The notes: generated from the letters alone by a model not told the origin. Shown: positions 20,554-31,868, counted from the first letter of the stretch. The stretch is 64,000 nt of DNA from Bacteroidota bacterium (GCA_029550865.1 JAKPGM010000071.1:1-64000), one strand, 5' to 3'. Translations and numbers: made by a program.

Positions 20554-21409
20554 GACAATATTAATACCCACGGACTTCTCGGACATTTCAAAGAATGCCG
20601 TTGTTTATGGTTTCCACCTCGCACAAAGCATAGGTGCTGAGATACAACTGGTACATATTTTGGAAATATACAAGTTTGCTGCAGGAACCTCAGAGGCCGA
20701 ATTAATATCAACTATTCTTCCAGCCGAAAATATTGCAGAAATGGAGAAAGCCGCCAAACAATCGTTTGAGGATTTTGTGGCCCAAATACTGCAACAAGTA
20801 CCTTCGGGTGTTCCTTATCGCACCGAGGTGGTAACAGGTCATCTGGTCAATGAGATGATAGTGCGGTCGGCAATGCCTGATATTGATTTGATTATCCTTT
20901 CTGTTTCGAGTAGTCAGGATTTGATGACTCGTTTTACGCACAACACCATTTCGACTATTCTTTCCGAAGCGCAATGTCCGGTATTGGTGGTACCCTCGGG
21001 ATTTGCGTATAAGCCAATAAAGCATGTAGTCTTTGCAACCGATTTTCTGAAGGAAGAGCTGGATATGCTCGCACATTTCCTGAATAGCTTTACGATTTTT
21101 GCCCCAAAACTCACCATTCTTCATGTTACCAGCAAGGGAGTAGATTTTACGACCGAACTAAAAATGGCAGGAATGAAGCAACTTATTACCGAAAAGACAC
21201 ATTATCAAAATTTTACCTTCCAGCTAAAAAGCCACAAAAATGTAGTACAGGGAATCATTGAACACACTGCCGAAGCCGATTTATTGTTAATGCTTAAAGA
21301 GCACGAGGGTTTCTTTAAATCGTTATTCGAGGCTTCAAAGGCAGAAAAAATCACCCATTATCTTAAAATACCTATGCTTTCGTACCGAATCGAAAATTTC
21401 GTTAAGTAA
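20549..21409 (+). CDS. universal stress protein (two USP domains)
   Basis: MKTILIPTDFSDISKNAVVYGFHLA; ...ISTILSEAQCPVLVVPSG. Confidence 0.88.
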   Translation: MKTILIPTDFSDISKNAVVYGFHLAQSIGAEIQLVHILEIYKFAAGTSEAELISTILPAENIAEMEKAAKQSFEDFVAQILQQVPSGVPYRTEVVTGHLVNEMIVRSAMPDIDLIILSVSSSQDLMTRFTHNTISTILSEAQCPVLVVPSGFAYKPIKHVVFATDFLKEELDMLAHFLNSFTIFAPKLTILHVTSKGVDFTTELKMAGMKQLITEKTHYQNFTFQLKSHKNVVQGIIEHTAEADLLLMLKEHEGFFKSLFEASKAEKITHYLKIPMLSYRIENFVK

Positions 21410-22867
21410 ATGTGGAGCACTCTTTTTTCAGGGGATTACTATTGGTTTGGTATTATATACTTAGTTACCGTATTGTTTATCATTGTATTGATTGTTCAAC
21501 AAAAAGGAGATCCTTTAAAAACCATTACCTGGTCGCTGGTTCTGTTATTGATACCAATTATAGGCATTATCCTGTATTTTTATTTCGGGCAAAATTATCG
21601 AAGGCAGAAAATTTTTAATCGAAAGGGGCTAAGCGACATGGAACGCATGCGCGATTTTAGCCATTTACAAATACAGGAACTACCCCAAAAAAGCTTTTTA
21701 AAGAATCCCAAAATCAAAAGCAAACAACATATTATTACACTGCTAATCAACAATAGTAAATCTTTACTTTCGGAGCGTAACAAATTGCAAATTTTTTCGG
21801 CAGGGAAAGAAGCCTTCGATTACATTTTGAACGATATAGCCTCCGCCCGACATCATGTGCATCTGGAATACTATATCATTGAAGATGACAACATTGGCCG
21901 AAAAGTACGTGACCTATTAATTCAAAAAGCTCGAGAAGGTGTGGAGGTACGTGTCATATACGATGATGTTGGTAGCTGGAAACTGTCGAAAAAATACATT
22001 GATCCTTTAATTGAAGCAGGGGTTGAAATTTATCCTTTCTTACCCGTTCGATTTCCATACTTTACCAATAAAATTAATTATCGCAATCATCGTAAAATTG
22101 TTGTTATTGACGGAATTATTGCCCATGTAGGGGGGATGAACATTGCCGATCGATACATTGTAGGATTAGAGGGAATGGGACAATGGAAAGACATGCAGCT
22201 GCGTATTGAAGGCGAAGCGGTACATTCTCTTCAGGTCATATTTTTAACCGATTGGTACTTTGTATCCAATATTGCACTGAACAATGACATTTACTTTCCA
22301 GCCCCGAATATTAACGATGTTCATCTGGTACAGATCATCACCAGCGGCCCCGATTCTGACTGGGCAAGTATCATGCAAGCCTATTTTGCTGCCATTGCTA
22401 CTGCTACCGACCACATATACATTGCAACCCCCTATTTTATTCCCAACGAAAGTATATTGACCGCCCTAAAAACTGCAGCATTAGGCGGAGTTGATGTAAA
22501 AATAATGCTTCCCTATCAGTCCGATTCCCGCCTGGTATATTGGAGCACATTATCATTTGTGGGCGAATTGCTGGAAGCAGGTGTCAAGATTTACTTTTAT
22601 CATGCCGGCTTTAACCATGCAAAGCTCATGCTGGTCGATGGTATATTTGCTTCCATTGGAACGGCTAACATGGATATTCGTAGCTTTGACCAGAACTTTG
22701 AGGTTAATGCTATTATTTACGATGAAGAGATAACCCAATTTCTCGAAAGCCAATTCCTTGCCGATATAGATGAATGTTACACCTATACCCTCGACGAGTG
22801 GAACAGTAGACCCTGGTGGTTGAATTTCAGGGAATCTTTTGCAAGGCTTATGAGCCCGCTATTCTAA
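21410..22867 (+). CDS. cls: cardiolipin synthase, PLD family
   Basis: Two HxK motifs (NHRKIVVIDG, NHAKLMLVDG), N-terminal TM segments. Confidence 0.93.
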   Translation: MWSTLFSGDYYWFGIIYLVTVLFIIVLIVQQKGDPLKTITWSLVLLLIPIIGIILYFYFGQNYRRQKIFNRKGLSDMERMRDFSHLQIQELPQKSFLKNPKIKSKQHIITLLINNSKSLLSERNKLQIFSAGKEAFDYILNDIASARHHVHLEYYIIEDDNIGRKVRDLLIQKAREGVEVRVIYDDVGSWKLSKKYIDPLIEAGVEIYPFLPVRFPYFTNKINYRNHRKIVVIDGIIAHVGGMNIADRYIVGLEGMGQWKDMQLRIEGEAVHSLQVIFLTDWYFVSNIALNNDIYFPAPNINDVHLVQIITSGPDSDWASIMQAYFAAIATATDHIYIATPYFIPNESILTALKTAALGGVDVKIMLPYQSDSRLVYWSTLSFVGELLEAGVKIYFYHAGFNHAKLMLVDGIFASIGTANMDIRSFDQNFEVNAIIYDEEITQFLESQFLADIDECYTYTLDEWNSRPWWLNFRESFARLMSPLF

Positions 22868-24903
22868 CTTTCTTTTTTGCCAATTACTGCCGGCCACCAA
22901 ATCATTATCAAAGCTAACAGCGCTAATACAACAAGACTGATGATGAAACTGGGATTTCGGAAAAAGAAGAAATAATCGGTAAGGAAAATATTGAATCCCC
23001 TAAAACCAGCCAGTACAAGTCCCATTAACGCTTCCCCAGCAATTAAACCAGAGGCAACCAGAATACCCACATTTTCTACCTTACTTTTTTGAACCTCGGA
23101 ATAGTTTTTTCGGTTGATCCACCAATCGGTAATACCCTTAATAAGTCCACCAATAAAGATAGCAAAGGTAGTCTGGAGAGGTAAATAAATGCCTACACAG
23201 ATAAGCATGGGGCTTTTCACCTGCATCAGAATTAAAGCAGTAGCCATTAACATCCCCGCCACTATCAGGGGCCAGGCCATGTCTCCACCTACAATTCCTC
23301 TGGAAAGCAAAGCCATTAAACCGGCCTGTGGGGCAGGTAAATTTTTACTTCCAAAACCTCCCTGATATCCTTCCCGAACACCCTGAGCTATATCGCCATT
23401 ATTGAGCATGACCAGCACGCCAAACATAACCAGCGAGGCCGTAAAAACACCTACAACATCACCCACCTGCATTTTCCAGGGCGTACCTCCCAGGATATGA
23501 CCAGCCTTAAGGTCCTGCAGCATTTCTCCTGCCACGGCAGCAGCTACACACACGATAGCTGCCACACCCAGTACCGACGCAATACCCTCGGTACCCCGGA
23601 CCCCAATCAACACCATAATTAGCGCAGTTACCACAAGTCCCGTCAACGTAAGTCCACTGATGGGATTATTACTCGAACCCATAATACCTACCAGATAACC
23701 CGATATTGCCGCAAAGAAAAATGCCAGGATAATCAATACCGTAGCTGATACCAATGCAACGGTGAAGGTCGTTTTGAAAAAATAAAAAGTAATAAAAAAG
23801 GTTAATATGGCTATACCAAGAATACCCAGCATAATAGTGCGAAGACTCAGGTCTTTTTCAGTACGTGGAACATGAATTTGATGTCCTTGCATCGATTTTT
23901 TTACATCATTGACCGACCGGGTAATTCCGGCAAACAAATTTTTTCGCATGCGGTAGAGGGTATAAAAAGCACTAACCAGCATCCCCCCAATAGCAATGGG
24001 TTTAACTATGTATCGTGCAATCTGTCCAATAATAGATAAGGTAACTCCCTGTGCTGCTTCCTCGGGTGTCATACCAGGATTATTTGCCATAAGTGTTGCC
24101 TGCAGCGCAGCAACATCGATGGAAGGCAACATAAAATATAGTATTACCGGTACAAGTATTCCCCAGGCAAGTATTCCTCCGCTAAAATTCAGCGCGCCCA
24201 GCCGAGGTCCAATAATATAACCTACCCCCAAATAGGCAGGACTTATCTCGGGGGAACCAATGAGCATTCCTCCTTTTGCAGAGAATTGCGTACCCGATAT
24301 GGTTTGTTTTGCAAAAGCTATGAACTTTTCCCAATATACGGCAAAAAACTTAAGCTCGCCCAATAGCTTGACCAATGCCCCAATCCCCATGGCCAGAAAA
24401 AGATATTTGGAATTTTTAGCATCGGTGCGTCCAGCTTTATGTATCTCGGCAGCAGCAATTGATTCAGGAAAAGGAAGTTCGCTGTCCTCCACCATAATGC
24501 GTCGCAGTATGGCCACGAAAAGAATACCCAATACGCCGCCTGCTACCAGGATAATACTGGCAGTGATATAGTTGGTCGGAGAAAAAAATGGCACCCACAA
24601 TCCCGCAATGTAAAATGCCGGCAGGGTAAAGATAGCGCCTGCAGCTACCGATTCCCCAATAGACCCTACCGTTCGGGCAAAATTTTCCTCGAGTATATTC
24701 CCCCGCAAAGCCTTCAGTATGGCCAAACTGATAACAGCTGCCGGATAGGTTGCTGCTATTGTCATCCCTGCTTTTAAACCAAGGTAGGCATTCGCCGCAC
24801 CCAAAACCACATTCAAAACGATACCAATAATGAAGGCTCGAAGCGTCATTTCCGGAAGTGATTCTTCCGACGAAACAAACGGTACATATTTTTTCCCCGA
24901 CAT
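22864..24903 (-). CDS. OPT family oligopeptide transporter
   Basis: Polytopic; SLPEMTLRAFIIGIVLNVVLGAANAYLGLKAGMTIAATYPAAV. Confidence 0.92.
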   Translation of the reverse strand: MSGKKYVPFVSSEESLPEMTLRAFIIGIVLNVVLGAANAYLGLKAGMTIAATYPAAVISLAILKALRGNILEENFARTVGSIGESVAAGAIFTLPAFYIAGLWVPFFSPTNYITASIILVAGGVLGILFVAILRRIMVEDSELPFPESIAAAEIHKAGRTDAKNSKYLFLAMGIGALVKLLGELKFFAVYWEKFIAFAKQTISGTQFSAKGGMLIGSPEISPAYLGVGYIIGPRLGALNFSGGILAWGILVPVILYFMLPSIDVAALQATLMANNPGMTPEEAAQGVTLSIIGQIARYIVKPIAIGGMLVSAFYTLYRMRKNLFAGITRSVNDVKKSMQGHQIHVPRTEKDLSLRTIMLGILGIAILTFFITFYFFKTTFTVALVSATVLIILAFFFAAISGYLVGIMGSSNNPISGLTLTGLVVTALIMVLIGVRGTEGIASVLGVAAIVCVAAAVAGEMLQDLKAGHILGGTPWKMQVGDVVGVFTASLVMFGVLVMLNNGDIAQGVREGYQGGFGSKNLPAPQAGLMALLSRGIVGGDMAWPLIVAGMLMATALILMQVKSPMLICVGIYLPLQTTFAIFIGGLIKGITDWWINRKNYSEVQKSKVENVGILVASGLIAGEALMGLVLAGFRGFNIFLTDYFFFFRNPSFIISLVVLALLALIMIWWPAVIGKKES

Positions 24904-25099
24904 AATTACAAGATTTTTTTTAATTACATTTTACTGCAATACATATTGGGGCTCAAAACTAAAATTTTCTTTCAAAAATGGCATGTGTTATATAGCAGAA
25001 TTTATCTTTACGACAATAAAATATCAATCCACACCAGCAGAAAAAACACAAAATATACGGCAGATCAGCTCAACGAATTATTAGTGTGCTAAATACATA

Positions 25100-25930
25100 T
25101 CAGGTACCAGTAGCGCTAAATCCACCCGAAAGCTGTTTTGGACGAGGGCTGATGACCATTACAGGTATCCTGGCATCGTTAGCAATGATAGCCTGTTCGG
25201 CAGGTCCCATCAAATAATCAGCAAAAGTGAGCGTTTTAGAAAGAGCTATCAAAATTAGGTCGGCATTAATTTTCTTAGCATAGTCAGTCGTTTCCCTGGC
25301 CAGGTCTTTGCCAACTGTTTCAATTGTGTAGGGAATGTCAGTGTTATCAAAATATTTTTTGGTAAACACCATGTTTGAATAGATTCGTTTTTTAAAAGTC
25401 GAATCAGAAACTCGTGGATGAATGATGTAGACCTTCCCCTTGAATAAACTATGCAGAAAATGGGCCCACTTAATTTTCTCAATGTTTTCTTTTTTGAAGT
25501 CAACTGGGAAAAGGATGTTGTTGTATTTTTTGCTCTGTGGCATCTCCTGAACCACAAGAAAAGGCACCTTACTTCCCCGGATTACCTTAATAGCCCAGCT
25601 ACCTGTGAATCGTTGAACGCCTCTTATACCATGGGTACCCATCACTACCATTTCGACATGACTGTGAGAAGCATAGCTACTAATACTCTTAAAAATACTA
25701 CCCGTAATAATCTGGGCATGTACCAGTATTTTAGCTTCTGCTGCTAACTTTTCTGCGACCTCGGTAAGTTTCTGTTGGGCAGGTTCAACATCTTTTTCCC
25801 CTTTTACTACGTGCAATAATGTAATGTCAACCCCCGTCGCCTCGGCAAAGTTTACTGCGTGAGCAAAAGCACATTCAGCTTTAGGGCTAAAGTCCCACAA
25901 CACTAAGATGGTTTTATTGGTATTTTCCAT
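25100..25930 (-). CDS. universal stress protein
   Basis: ILVLWDFSPKAECAFAHAVNFAEATG; VVMGTHGIRGVQRFTGSWAIKVIRGSKVPFLVV. Confidence 0.88.
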   Translation of the reverse strand: MENTNKTILVLWDFSPKAECAFAHAVNFAEATGVDITLLHVVKGEKDVEPAQQKLTEVAEKLAAEAKILVHAQIITGSIFKSISSYASHSHVEMVVMGTHGIRGVQRFTGSWAIKVIRGSKVPFLVVQEMPQSKKYNNILFPVDFKKENIEKIKWAHFLHSLFKGKVYIIHPRVSDSTFKKRIYSNMVFTKKYFDNTDIPYTIETVGKDLARETTDYAKKINADLILIALSKTLTFADYLMGPAEQAIIANDARIPVMVISPRPKQLSGGFSATGT

Positions 25931-25980
25931 ACAATTATGAATAAATTAGCAATTTATGCTCACCGATAAAGAAAATTCCC

Positions 25981-25988
25981 TATTTTTG
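25981..25988 (+). promoter_or_regulatory. candidate -7 box TATTTTTG upstream of the cyclase gene
   Basis: Matches TAnnTTTG, 34 nt upstream of the ATG. Confidence 0.35.
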
Positions 25989-26021
25989 ATAAAAAATATT
26001 CTCCAAATACTGGCCTAAGTT

Positions 26022-29000
26022 ATGTATTTTTTAGGGAAAAAACGCTATGCGAGAGCTATTTTTTTATTGCTAAGCATTTTGCAAGCTCAGCATGCTTATT
26101 CGCAATATGTGCCAGGTGCTCCGATTATTCAAACGTTCACTTTTCCCGATTCGTATCAATATGTCGATACTATCTCAGTTTATGAAGATCCTCAGGGTTA
26201 TTTCCTTCTTGGTACCAGAGAACAGTTGGTGTTATTTTACGGAAATGAGTTTGTACCACTACGCATGAAAGGACAGATTTATGTATCTGCCAATCAACAA
26301 TCGGTATTTTACACAGGATATAATCAATTGGGCATTATAAAATTTTATAAAAACAGCCAGCCCCAACTCATCCCTTTAATCGATGACACTCGCACCAAAA
26401 CTAACTTTGGACAGATTTTTAATGTTTTTCTTTACCATAACAGTCTGTATTTTAATAATTCAAAAAAACTTTTTGTCACAACCGAAGGGAATGAGATTAA
26501 GGTAATAGATAGTAGCCAATATTTTTTGCAACTCTTCAGGATAAACGATACGCTGTTCGTTTACAAACCCGAGACTGGGCTTTGTTGGTTGGATCAGGAA
26601 AGATGCATTCCACTGCAGTTGAAAAATGAAATAGGAAATGAACATCTACAATTTATATTACCTTACCAGGAAGGATGGTTGCTAAAACCCAGCCGACAGG
26701 ATCGCTTTTTGTATCTAAAAAATCAAAAAACAACACCAATATCCCTTGGTTTTGAATCGTCATTGAAAAACGCTGGTATTAATGATTTGCTTATTTTACC
26801 CAATAATACTTTTGTCATTGCAACAGCTTCGGCCGGTGTATTCTATTATAACTCAACCACTCGAAATATTCGAAGAATAGGTGTTTCTCAAGGATTACTC
26901 GACAATACCGTACTTACTCTCCACCTCGATGGTGGAAATAATATATGGGCATTTCATCCCAACGGTATAAGCCGCATCGAAGGACAGTATAATATTTTTG
27001 TACTTGGAAAAGAAAGTGGATTACAAGGCGAAGTATTGGATATAAAGAAATTTAAACAAAAACTATGGGTAGCTTCCACAGATGGACTGTATATTGAACA
27101 GTCTTTCCCCATTAATAAAAGCTATAATCAGCCTGTTTTCTATAAAGTACCTGAAATTATCTATAAATGTATAAAAATCCTGACTACACCCCAACAAGCA
27201 TATGTATTTACACCAACAGGCATTTTTAGGTTTGGCACCAATGAGCTAACTTCCCATTTTATTCCAATTACCATACGGGATGTTGAACATGATGTGACTA
27301 GCCAACAGGTATATATTGCCAATAATGATGGTTTAATAGTTGGCGAAGTTAAGGAACAAACTATTGTATTTACCGATACGTTATTGCGTGGTACTGCTAT
27401 TAACCAGCTTGCCTGGCACCCACATGAACTTTGGGTTGAAACTACCAACAAACAGCTCTGTAGAGTTGTAGCCCAACAATACAAAATCGATCATAAAAGT
27501 AGGATAACATACCTTGATATACCCAGTAACGAGCCACTTCCTTTGCATATAGTATCCACCTCAAAAGGGATCCGCTTTTGCATTGGACACAAAATATATG
27601 TTTACGATAACACGAAGAACAAACTCATCGACTTGCCAAGTGTACTTCCGGTAAACCTTGAAGAAATACCCTTTGTACTCGAATTGTATACTGATAGTCA
27701 ACGCAAATGGTATGGCGTGACTGGAAACCTGGAAAACCAAAAAGGGATTTTACTATTTCGACGTAACAAAACCCAAGAAGGATTGGGATCGTATTTTTTC
27801 CGGACAGGTTCAACCTTCAGCCCTTTATTCATCGATTCACCCTATGTTTGGATTGGTGGCAAAGACAAGTTATTTTGCTACGATCTTTCATCAGAGCTGG
27901 CAAGTAAAAGAAATTTTGCAACCATTATTAAAAGGGTCGTCATCGGCAATGATTCTATCCTGAGAATTCAGCTCGAAGACCCAGAAATAAGTTACCGTTA
28001 CCGTAACATCAAATTTCAGATAGCCTCTACACGTTTTGAGTCTGAACCCTTTGTGCGTTACCAATATCGTTTGCTCGGCTATCAGGACGATTGGTCAGAA
28101 TGGTCACAACAAACCACTTTTATTTTCCGAAAACTTTCACCCGGATACTACACTTTTCAGGTCAGAGCCCTCGACCTCGACGGGTCACTGTCGGAGCCAA
28201 CAGAACTTAATTTTTACATCCATCCTCCTTTTTATCGTACTTTACCTGCTTATATTCTTTATGTACTTGTATTTTTGTTTTCAGTATTTGTTCTGTTACG
28301 TTATAGCACCTGGCGTTTTATAAAAAAGAAACAAGAACTCGATGAGCTGGTTCAAAAACGAACCGCTGAAATACTTCGAGAAAAAGAGAAAAGCGAACAA
28401 CTGATTGCCAACCTGCTTCCCAAAACTACTGCCGATGAATTGAAACAAACGGGCAAGGCCTCGACTCAAAAATTTTCGATGGTAACTGTATTGTTTTCCG
28501 ATATTCAAGGATTCACGAAAATTGCCGAGCAAATGAATCCCGAATTACTCATCGACCAGTTAGACTCCTTCTTCTTCCACTTCGACAGCGTAATTGAAAA
28601 ATATAACATCGAAAAGATAAAGACCATCGGGGATGCCTACATGTGTGCTGGCGGTTTACCCAATAAAAATTGTACCAATCCTGTGGAAGTTGTTCTGGCA
28701 GCTCTGGAAATGGTACAGTACATGGAAACTCTGAAAGCATCCAACGCACATATCTGGGATTTAAGAATTGGTATCCATACGGGGCCTGTCATTGCCGGAG
28801 TTGTAGGGCATAAAAAATTATCGTACGACATCTGGGGCGACACGGTAAATACCGCAAGTCGAATGGAATCCTCAAGTGAAGCCGGCAAGATTAACATCTC
28901 CGGCCAGACTTACGAATGGGTAAAGGACTTTTTTGTTTGTGAATATAGAGGAAAAATGCCTGTAAAGTACAAAGGAGAAATAGACATGTACTTTGTAAAG

Positions 29001-29654
29001 GGCATTCAACCCGACCTTGCCGCAGATAGTCCTTATATGCCTAACGAAAAGTTTTTCCTCAAGCTACAGTTGCTGCGGTTACAGGACCTGGAAGAATATG
29101 TATTTGGCCTGTTACAGCAAAAGCTACCCCAAAATATTTACTTCCATACAGCCAAATGGCAAGAAGAAATCTATCACCTGGTGGAACTTTATAGCCGTGC
29201 GGAAGAGATATCTCTGGAAGAAACCTTATTGGTTCATACAGCAGCTTTACTCATGGATGTCGGCTATATCTGGTCGTACGACGAACATGAAAACGAAAGC
29301 ATACGGTTTGCCCGGGAAATACTTCCCCAATACCGCTACAACGAACAGCAGATTCAGGTGGTTGTTAATTTAATTGAAGCCACTCGTGGCATGCGAAAGC
29401 CAGAAAATAAGCTGGAAGAAATCCTACTGGATGCCGAAATGAGTTATCTTGGCAGGGCCGACTTTGAAACCCTCAATGAACTATATTTCCGCGAAATGTA
29501 CGAACATCAAAAAGTAACGTCGTGGGACGAATGGGCTAAAATGCAAATGGTTATCCTCTCCAATCACCGTTTTTACACCCATGTAGCCAATGTACTGCGC
29601 GATGTAAGCCCCGAAAAGCAAATTGAAATCCTATTAAAGAAAGAGCACATATAG
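26022..29654 (+). CDS. signal-sensing class III adenylate cyclase: periplasmic propeller-like sensor, Y_Y_Y domain, TM, cyclase, C-terminal degenerate HD-like domain
   Basis: VTVLFSDIQGFTKIAEQ, IKTIGDAYMCAGG, YDIWGDTVNTASRMES; C-terminal YFHTAKWQ...LLMDVGY...HENESIRFARE...LLDAEMSYLGR. Confidence 0.88.
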   Translation: MYFLGKKRYARAIFLLLSILQAQHAYSQYVPGAPIIQTFTFPDSYQYVDTISVYEDPQGYFLLGTREQLVLFYGNEFVPLRMKGQIYVSANQQSVFYTGYNQLGIIKFYKNSQPQLIPLIDDTRTKTNFGQIFNVFLYHNSLYFNNSKKLFVTTEGNEIKVIDSSQYFLQLFRINDTLFVYKPETGLCWLDQERCIPLQLKNEIGNEHLQFILPYQEGWLLKPSRQDRFLYLKNQKTTPISLGFESSLKNAGINDLLILPNNTFVIATASAGVFYYNSTTRNIRRIGVSQGLLDNTVLTLHLDGGNNIWAFHPNGISRIEGQYNIFVLGKESGLQGEVLDIKKFKQKLWVASTDGLYIEQSFPINKSYNQPVFYKVPEIIYKCIKILTTPQQAYVFTPTGIFRFGTNELTSHFIPITIRDVEHDVTSQQVYIANNDGLIVGEVKEQTIVFTDTLLRGTAINQLAWHPHELWVETTNKQLCRVVAQQYKIDHKSRITYLDIPSNEPLPLHIVSTSKGIRFCIGHKIYVYDNTKNKLIDLPSVLPVNLEEIPFVLELYTDSQRKWYGVTGNLENQKGILLFRRNKTQEGLGSYFFRTGSTFSPLFIDSPYVWIGGKDKLFCYDLSSELASKRNFATIIKRVVIGNDSILRIQLEDPEISYRYRNIKFQIASTRFESEPFVRYQYRLLGYQDDWSEWSQQTTFIFRKLSPGYYTFQVRALDLDGSLSEPTELNFYIHPPFYRTLPAYILYVLVFLFSVFVLLRYSTWRFIKKKQELDELVQKRTAEILREKEKSEQLIANLLPKTTADELKQTGKASTQKFSMVTVLFSDIQGFTKIAEQMNPELLIDQLDSFFFHFDSVIEKYNIEKIKTIGDAYMCAGGLPNKNCTNPVEVVLAALEMVQYMETLKASNAHIWDLRIGIHTGPVIAGVVGHKKLSYDIWGDTVNTASRMESSSEAGKINISGQTYEWVKDFFVCEYRGKMPVKYKGEIDMYFVKGIQPDLAADSPYMPNEKFFLKLQLLRLQDLEEYVFGLLQQKLPQNIYFHTAKWQEEIYHLVELYSRAEEISLEETLLVHTAALLMDVGYIWSYDEHENESIRFAREILPQYRYNEQQIQVVVNLIEATRGMRKPENKLEEILLDAEMSYLGRADFETLNELYFREMYEHQKVTSWDEWAKMQMVILSNHRFYTHVANVLRDVSPEKQIEILLKKEHI

Positions 29655-29835
29655 TAAATAGTAAACAAGCAGGGGAAAAACCAAATAATTGCTATACCTG
29701 TCAAAATATCCATACTGTATTATCTGTGACTCATCTACAAGTAGTGCCAACTTTTCACAGATTCAGTAACCTATTCTGATTTATTTGTACAATTTAACAA
29801 TATTTTCGAAGAAATTTAAGTTCCCTGTAAAAAAA

Positions 29836-29869
29836 TTGTATTATTTCTGGCTTGAATCTATTACCTTTG
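29836..29869 (+). promoter_or_regulatory. candidate promoter for ilvE (TTG ... TACCTTTG)
   Basis: TTG at 29836 and TACCTTTG at 29862-29869, spacing 23. Confidence 0.45.
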
Positions 29870-29900
29870 AAGGGAATTAATATTTTGTAATTGCATCAAC

Positions 29901-30923
29901 ATGAATACCATTGATTGGAAAAATTTACCATTTAACTATTTTAAAACCGACTACAACGTTCGTTGTTATTGGCGGAATGGTAAATGGGGTGAGCTCGAAG
30001 TAAGCAGTTCTGAGTATATCGTAATGCATATGGCGGCTACCACCTTACATTACGGGCAGGAGGCTTTTGAAGGATTGAAAGCATATACGGGTAAAGATGG
30101 TAAAGTACGGTTATTCAGGGTTGAGGAAAATGCTCGTCGAATGAATAATACCGCTCGATACATTTTAATGCCAGAAGTACCCGAAGAATTATTTATTGAA
30201 GCTATTATAAAAGCTGTTAAGCTTAATGCCAAATACATTCCACCCTATGGAACAGGGGCAACCTTGTACATCAGACCTTTACTTATTGGGGTTGGTCCCG
30301 AGGTAGGAGTACGTCCTTCTAAAGAATATTTGTTTATGGTATTTGTCACTCCTGTCGGGGCTTACTTTAAAGAAGGGTTTAAGCCGGTTAACATGATGAT
30401 ATGCCGGGAATACGACCGAGCTGCACCACTGGGTACGGGTCATGTAAAGGTAGGTGGCAACTACGCTGCAAGCCTTCTGTCGATGGAACTGGCTCATGAA
30501 AAAGGGTTTGCCGCTGCCATTTATCTCGACCCAAAGGAAAAAAAATACATCGACGAAAGTGGTCCTGCAAATTTCTTTGGAATAAAAAACAATACCTATA
30601 TAACCCCTGCTTCACGCTCTATTTTACCCTCTATTACCAATAAGAGCCTGATGGAATTGGCACAGGATCTGGGCATGAAGGTCGAACGACGTCCTGTTCC
30701 CCTGGAGGAACTGGAAGAGTTTGAAGAAACAGGCGCTTGTGGAACCGCTGCGGTAATTTCCCCTATCAAATCAATCGTCGATCCCGATAATCAAAAAATA
30801 TACGTGTATTGCAAAGACGATAAGCCAGGCCCTGTCTGTACACGTTTATATGAACAACTTACCGCTATCCAGTTTGGCGAAATACCCGATCGATTTGGGT
30901 GGACAAGAGTAATAGACTTATAG
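29901..30923 (+). CDS. ilvE: branched-chain-amino-acid aminotransferase
   Basis: HYGQEAFEGLKAY, GGNYAASL, LDPKEKKYIDESGPANFFGI. Confidence 0.95.
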   Translation: MNTIDWKNLPFNYFKTDYNVRCYWRNGKWGELEVSSSEYIVMHMAATTLHYGQEAFEGLKAYTGKDGKVRLFRVEENARRMNNTARYILMPEVPEELFIEAIIKAVKLNAKYIPPYGTGATLYIRPLLIGVGPEVGVRPSKEYLFMVFVTPVGAYFKEGFKPVNMMICREYDRAAPLGTGHVKVGGNYAASLLSMELAHEKGFAAAIYLDPKEKKYIDESGPANFFGIKNNTYITPASRSILPSITNKSLMELAQDLGMKVERRPVPLEELEEFEETGACGTAAVISPIKSIVDPDNQKIYVYCKDDKPGPVCTRLYEQLTAIQFGEIPDRFGWTRVIDL

Positions 30924-30954
30924 TTTTCTTACGCAAAACGTAAAGTAGCGCCTT

Positions 30955-31833
30955 ATGTCCCGGAAAAACAACATATCGAGACGTAACATCACGAGTGCGT
31001 ATATCCTTACAACTATTAGTCTTACGTTGGTACTTTTTATGCTTGGCATTGTAGGCTGGCTGGTACTTAATTCCAAAAAACTATCGGATACCGTAAAAGA
31101 ACACATAACACTAACCATTGTTCTGCAGGATGAAATAAATGCTGAAGATCTCGGGCTTATTCAGGATGAATTGCGTTCGATGAAGTATATTAAAACGCTT
31201 CGATTCATTTCTAAAGAACAGGCTGCTGAAGAATTTTCAAAACAAGTAGGAGAAGATTTTGTAAAACTTATCGGCTATAATCCTTTACTTCCAAGCATTG
31301 AGGCTACCCTTCACGCACAATATGCCAGTACGCCATTTGTACAACTTATTGAATCAAAACTCAAAAAAAATCCACTGGTAAAAGAGGTAATATACGAAAA
31401 ATCGCTCATTCATCTGGTCAATCAAAACATCCGTAATATTAGCATCATTATTCTGGGCTTTACAGCTTTATTGTTTTTAATAGCCATTTCCCTTATCAAT
31501 AACAATGTACGATTACTCGTTTACTCTAAACGTTTTATTATTCGCACCATGCAGCTGGTAGGGGCTACCCGTGGGTTTATCCGTAAGCCCTTCCTTTATA
31601 AAAGTTTATTGCAAGGACTCGTATCGGGGGTGCTTGCTAATGGTCTTATCTGGGGTATAATATACCTTATTAATAAGGAACTAAAGGAGATTAATTTATT
31701 TCTCTCCTATGATTTGCTTGCATACCTCTTCATTGGAGTTGTCACCACTGGTATCGTTATTAATTGGATTTGTACCTTTTTTGCCTTAAATCGCTATTTG
31801 CGCTTAAGTACTGATAATTTATATCGATTATAG
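30955..31833 (+). CDS. ftsX: cell division protein FtsX-family permease
   Basis: Four-TM FtsX layout; VYSKRFIIRTMQLVGATRGFIRKPFL. Confidence 0.9.
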   Translation: MSRKNNISRRNITSAYILTTISLTLVLFMLGIVGWLVLNSKKLSDTVKEHITLTIVLQDEINAEDLGLIQDELRSMKYIKTLRFISKEQAAEEFSKQVGEDFVKLIGYNPLLPSIEATLHAQYASTPFVQLIESKLKKNPLVKEVIYEKSLIHLVNQNIRNISIIILGFTALLFLIAISLINNNVRLLVYSKRFIIRTMQLVGATRGFIRKPFLYKSLLQGLVSGVLANGLIWGIIYLINKELKEINLFLSYDLLAYLFIGVVTTGIVINWICTFFALNRYLRLSTDNLYRL

Positions 31834-31868
31834 ACCAACAATATTTAAATTAAAATATCAACGTTCAA

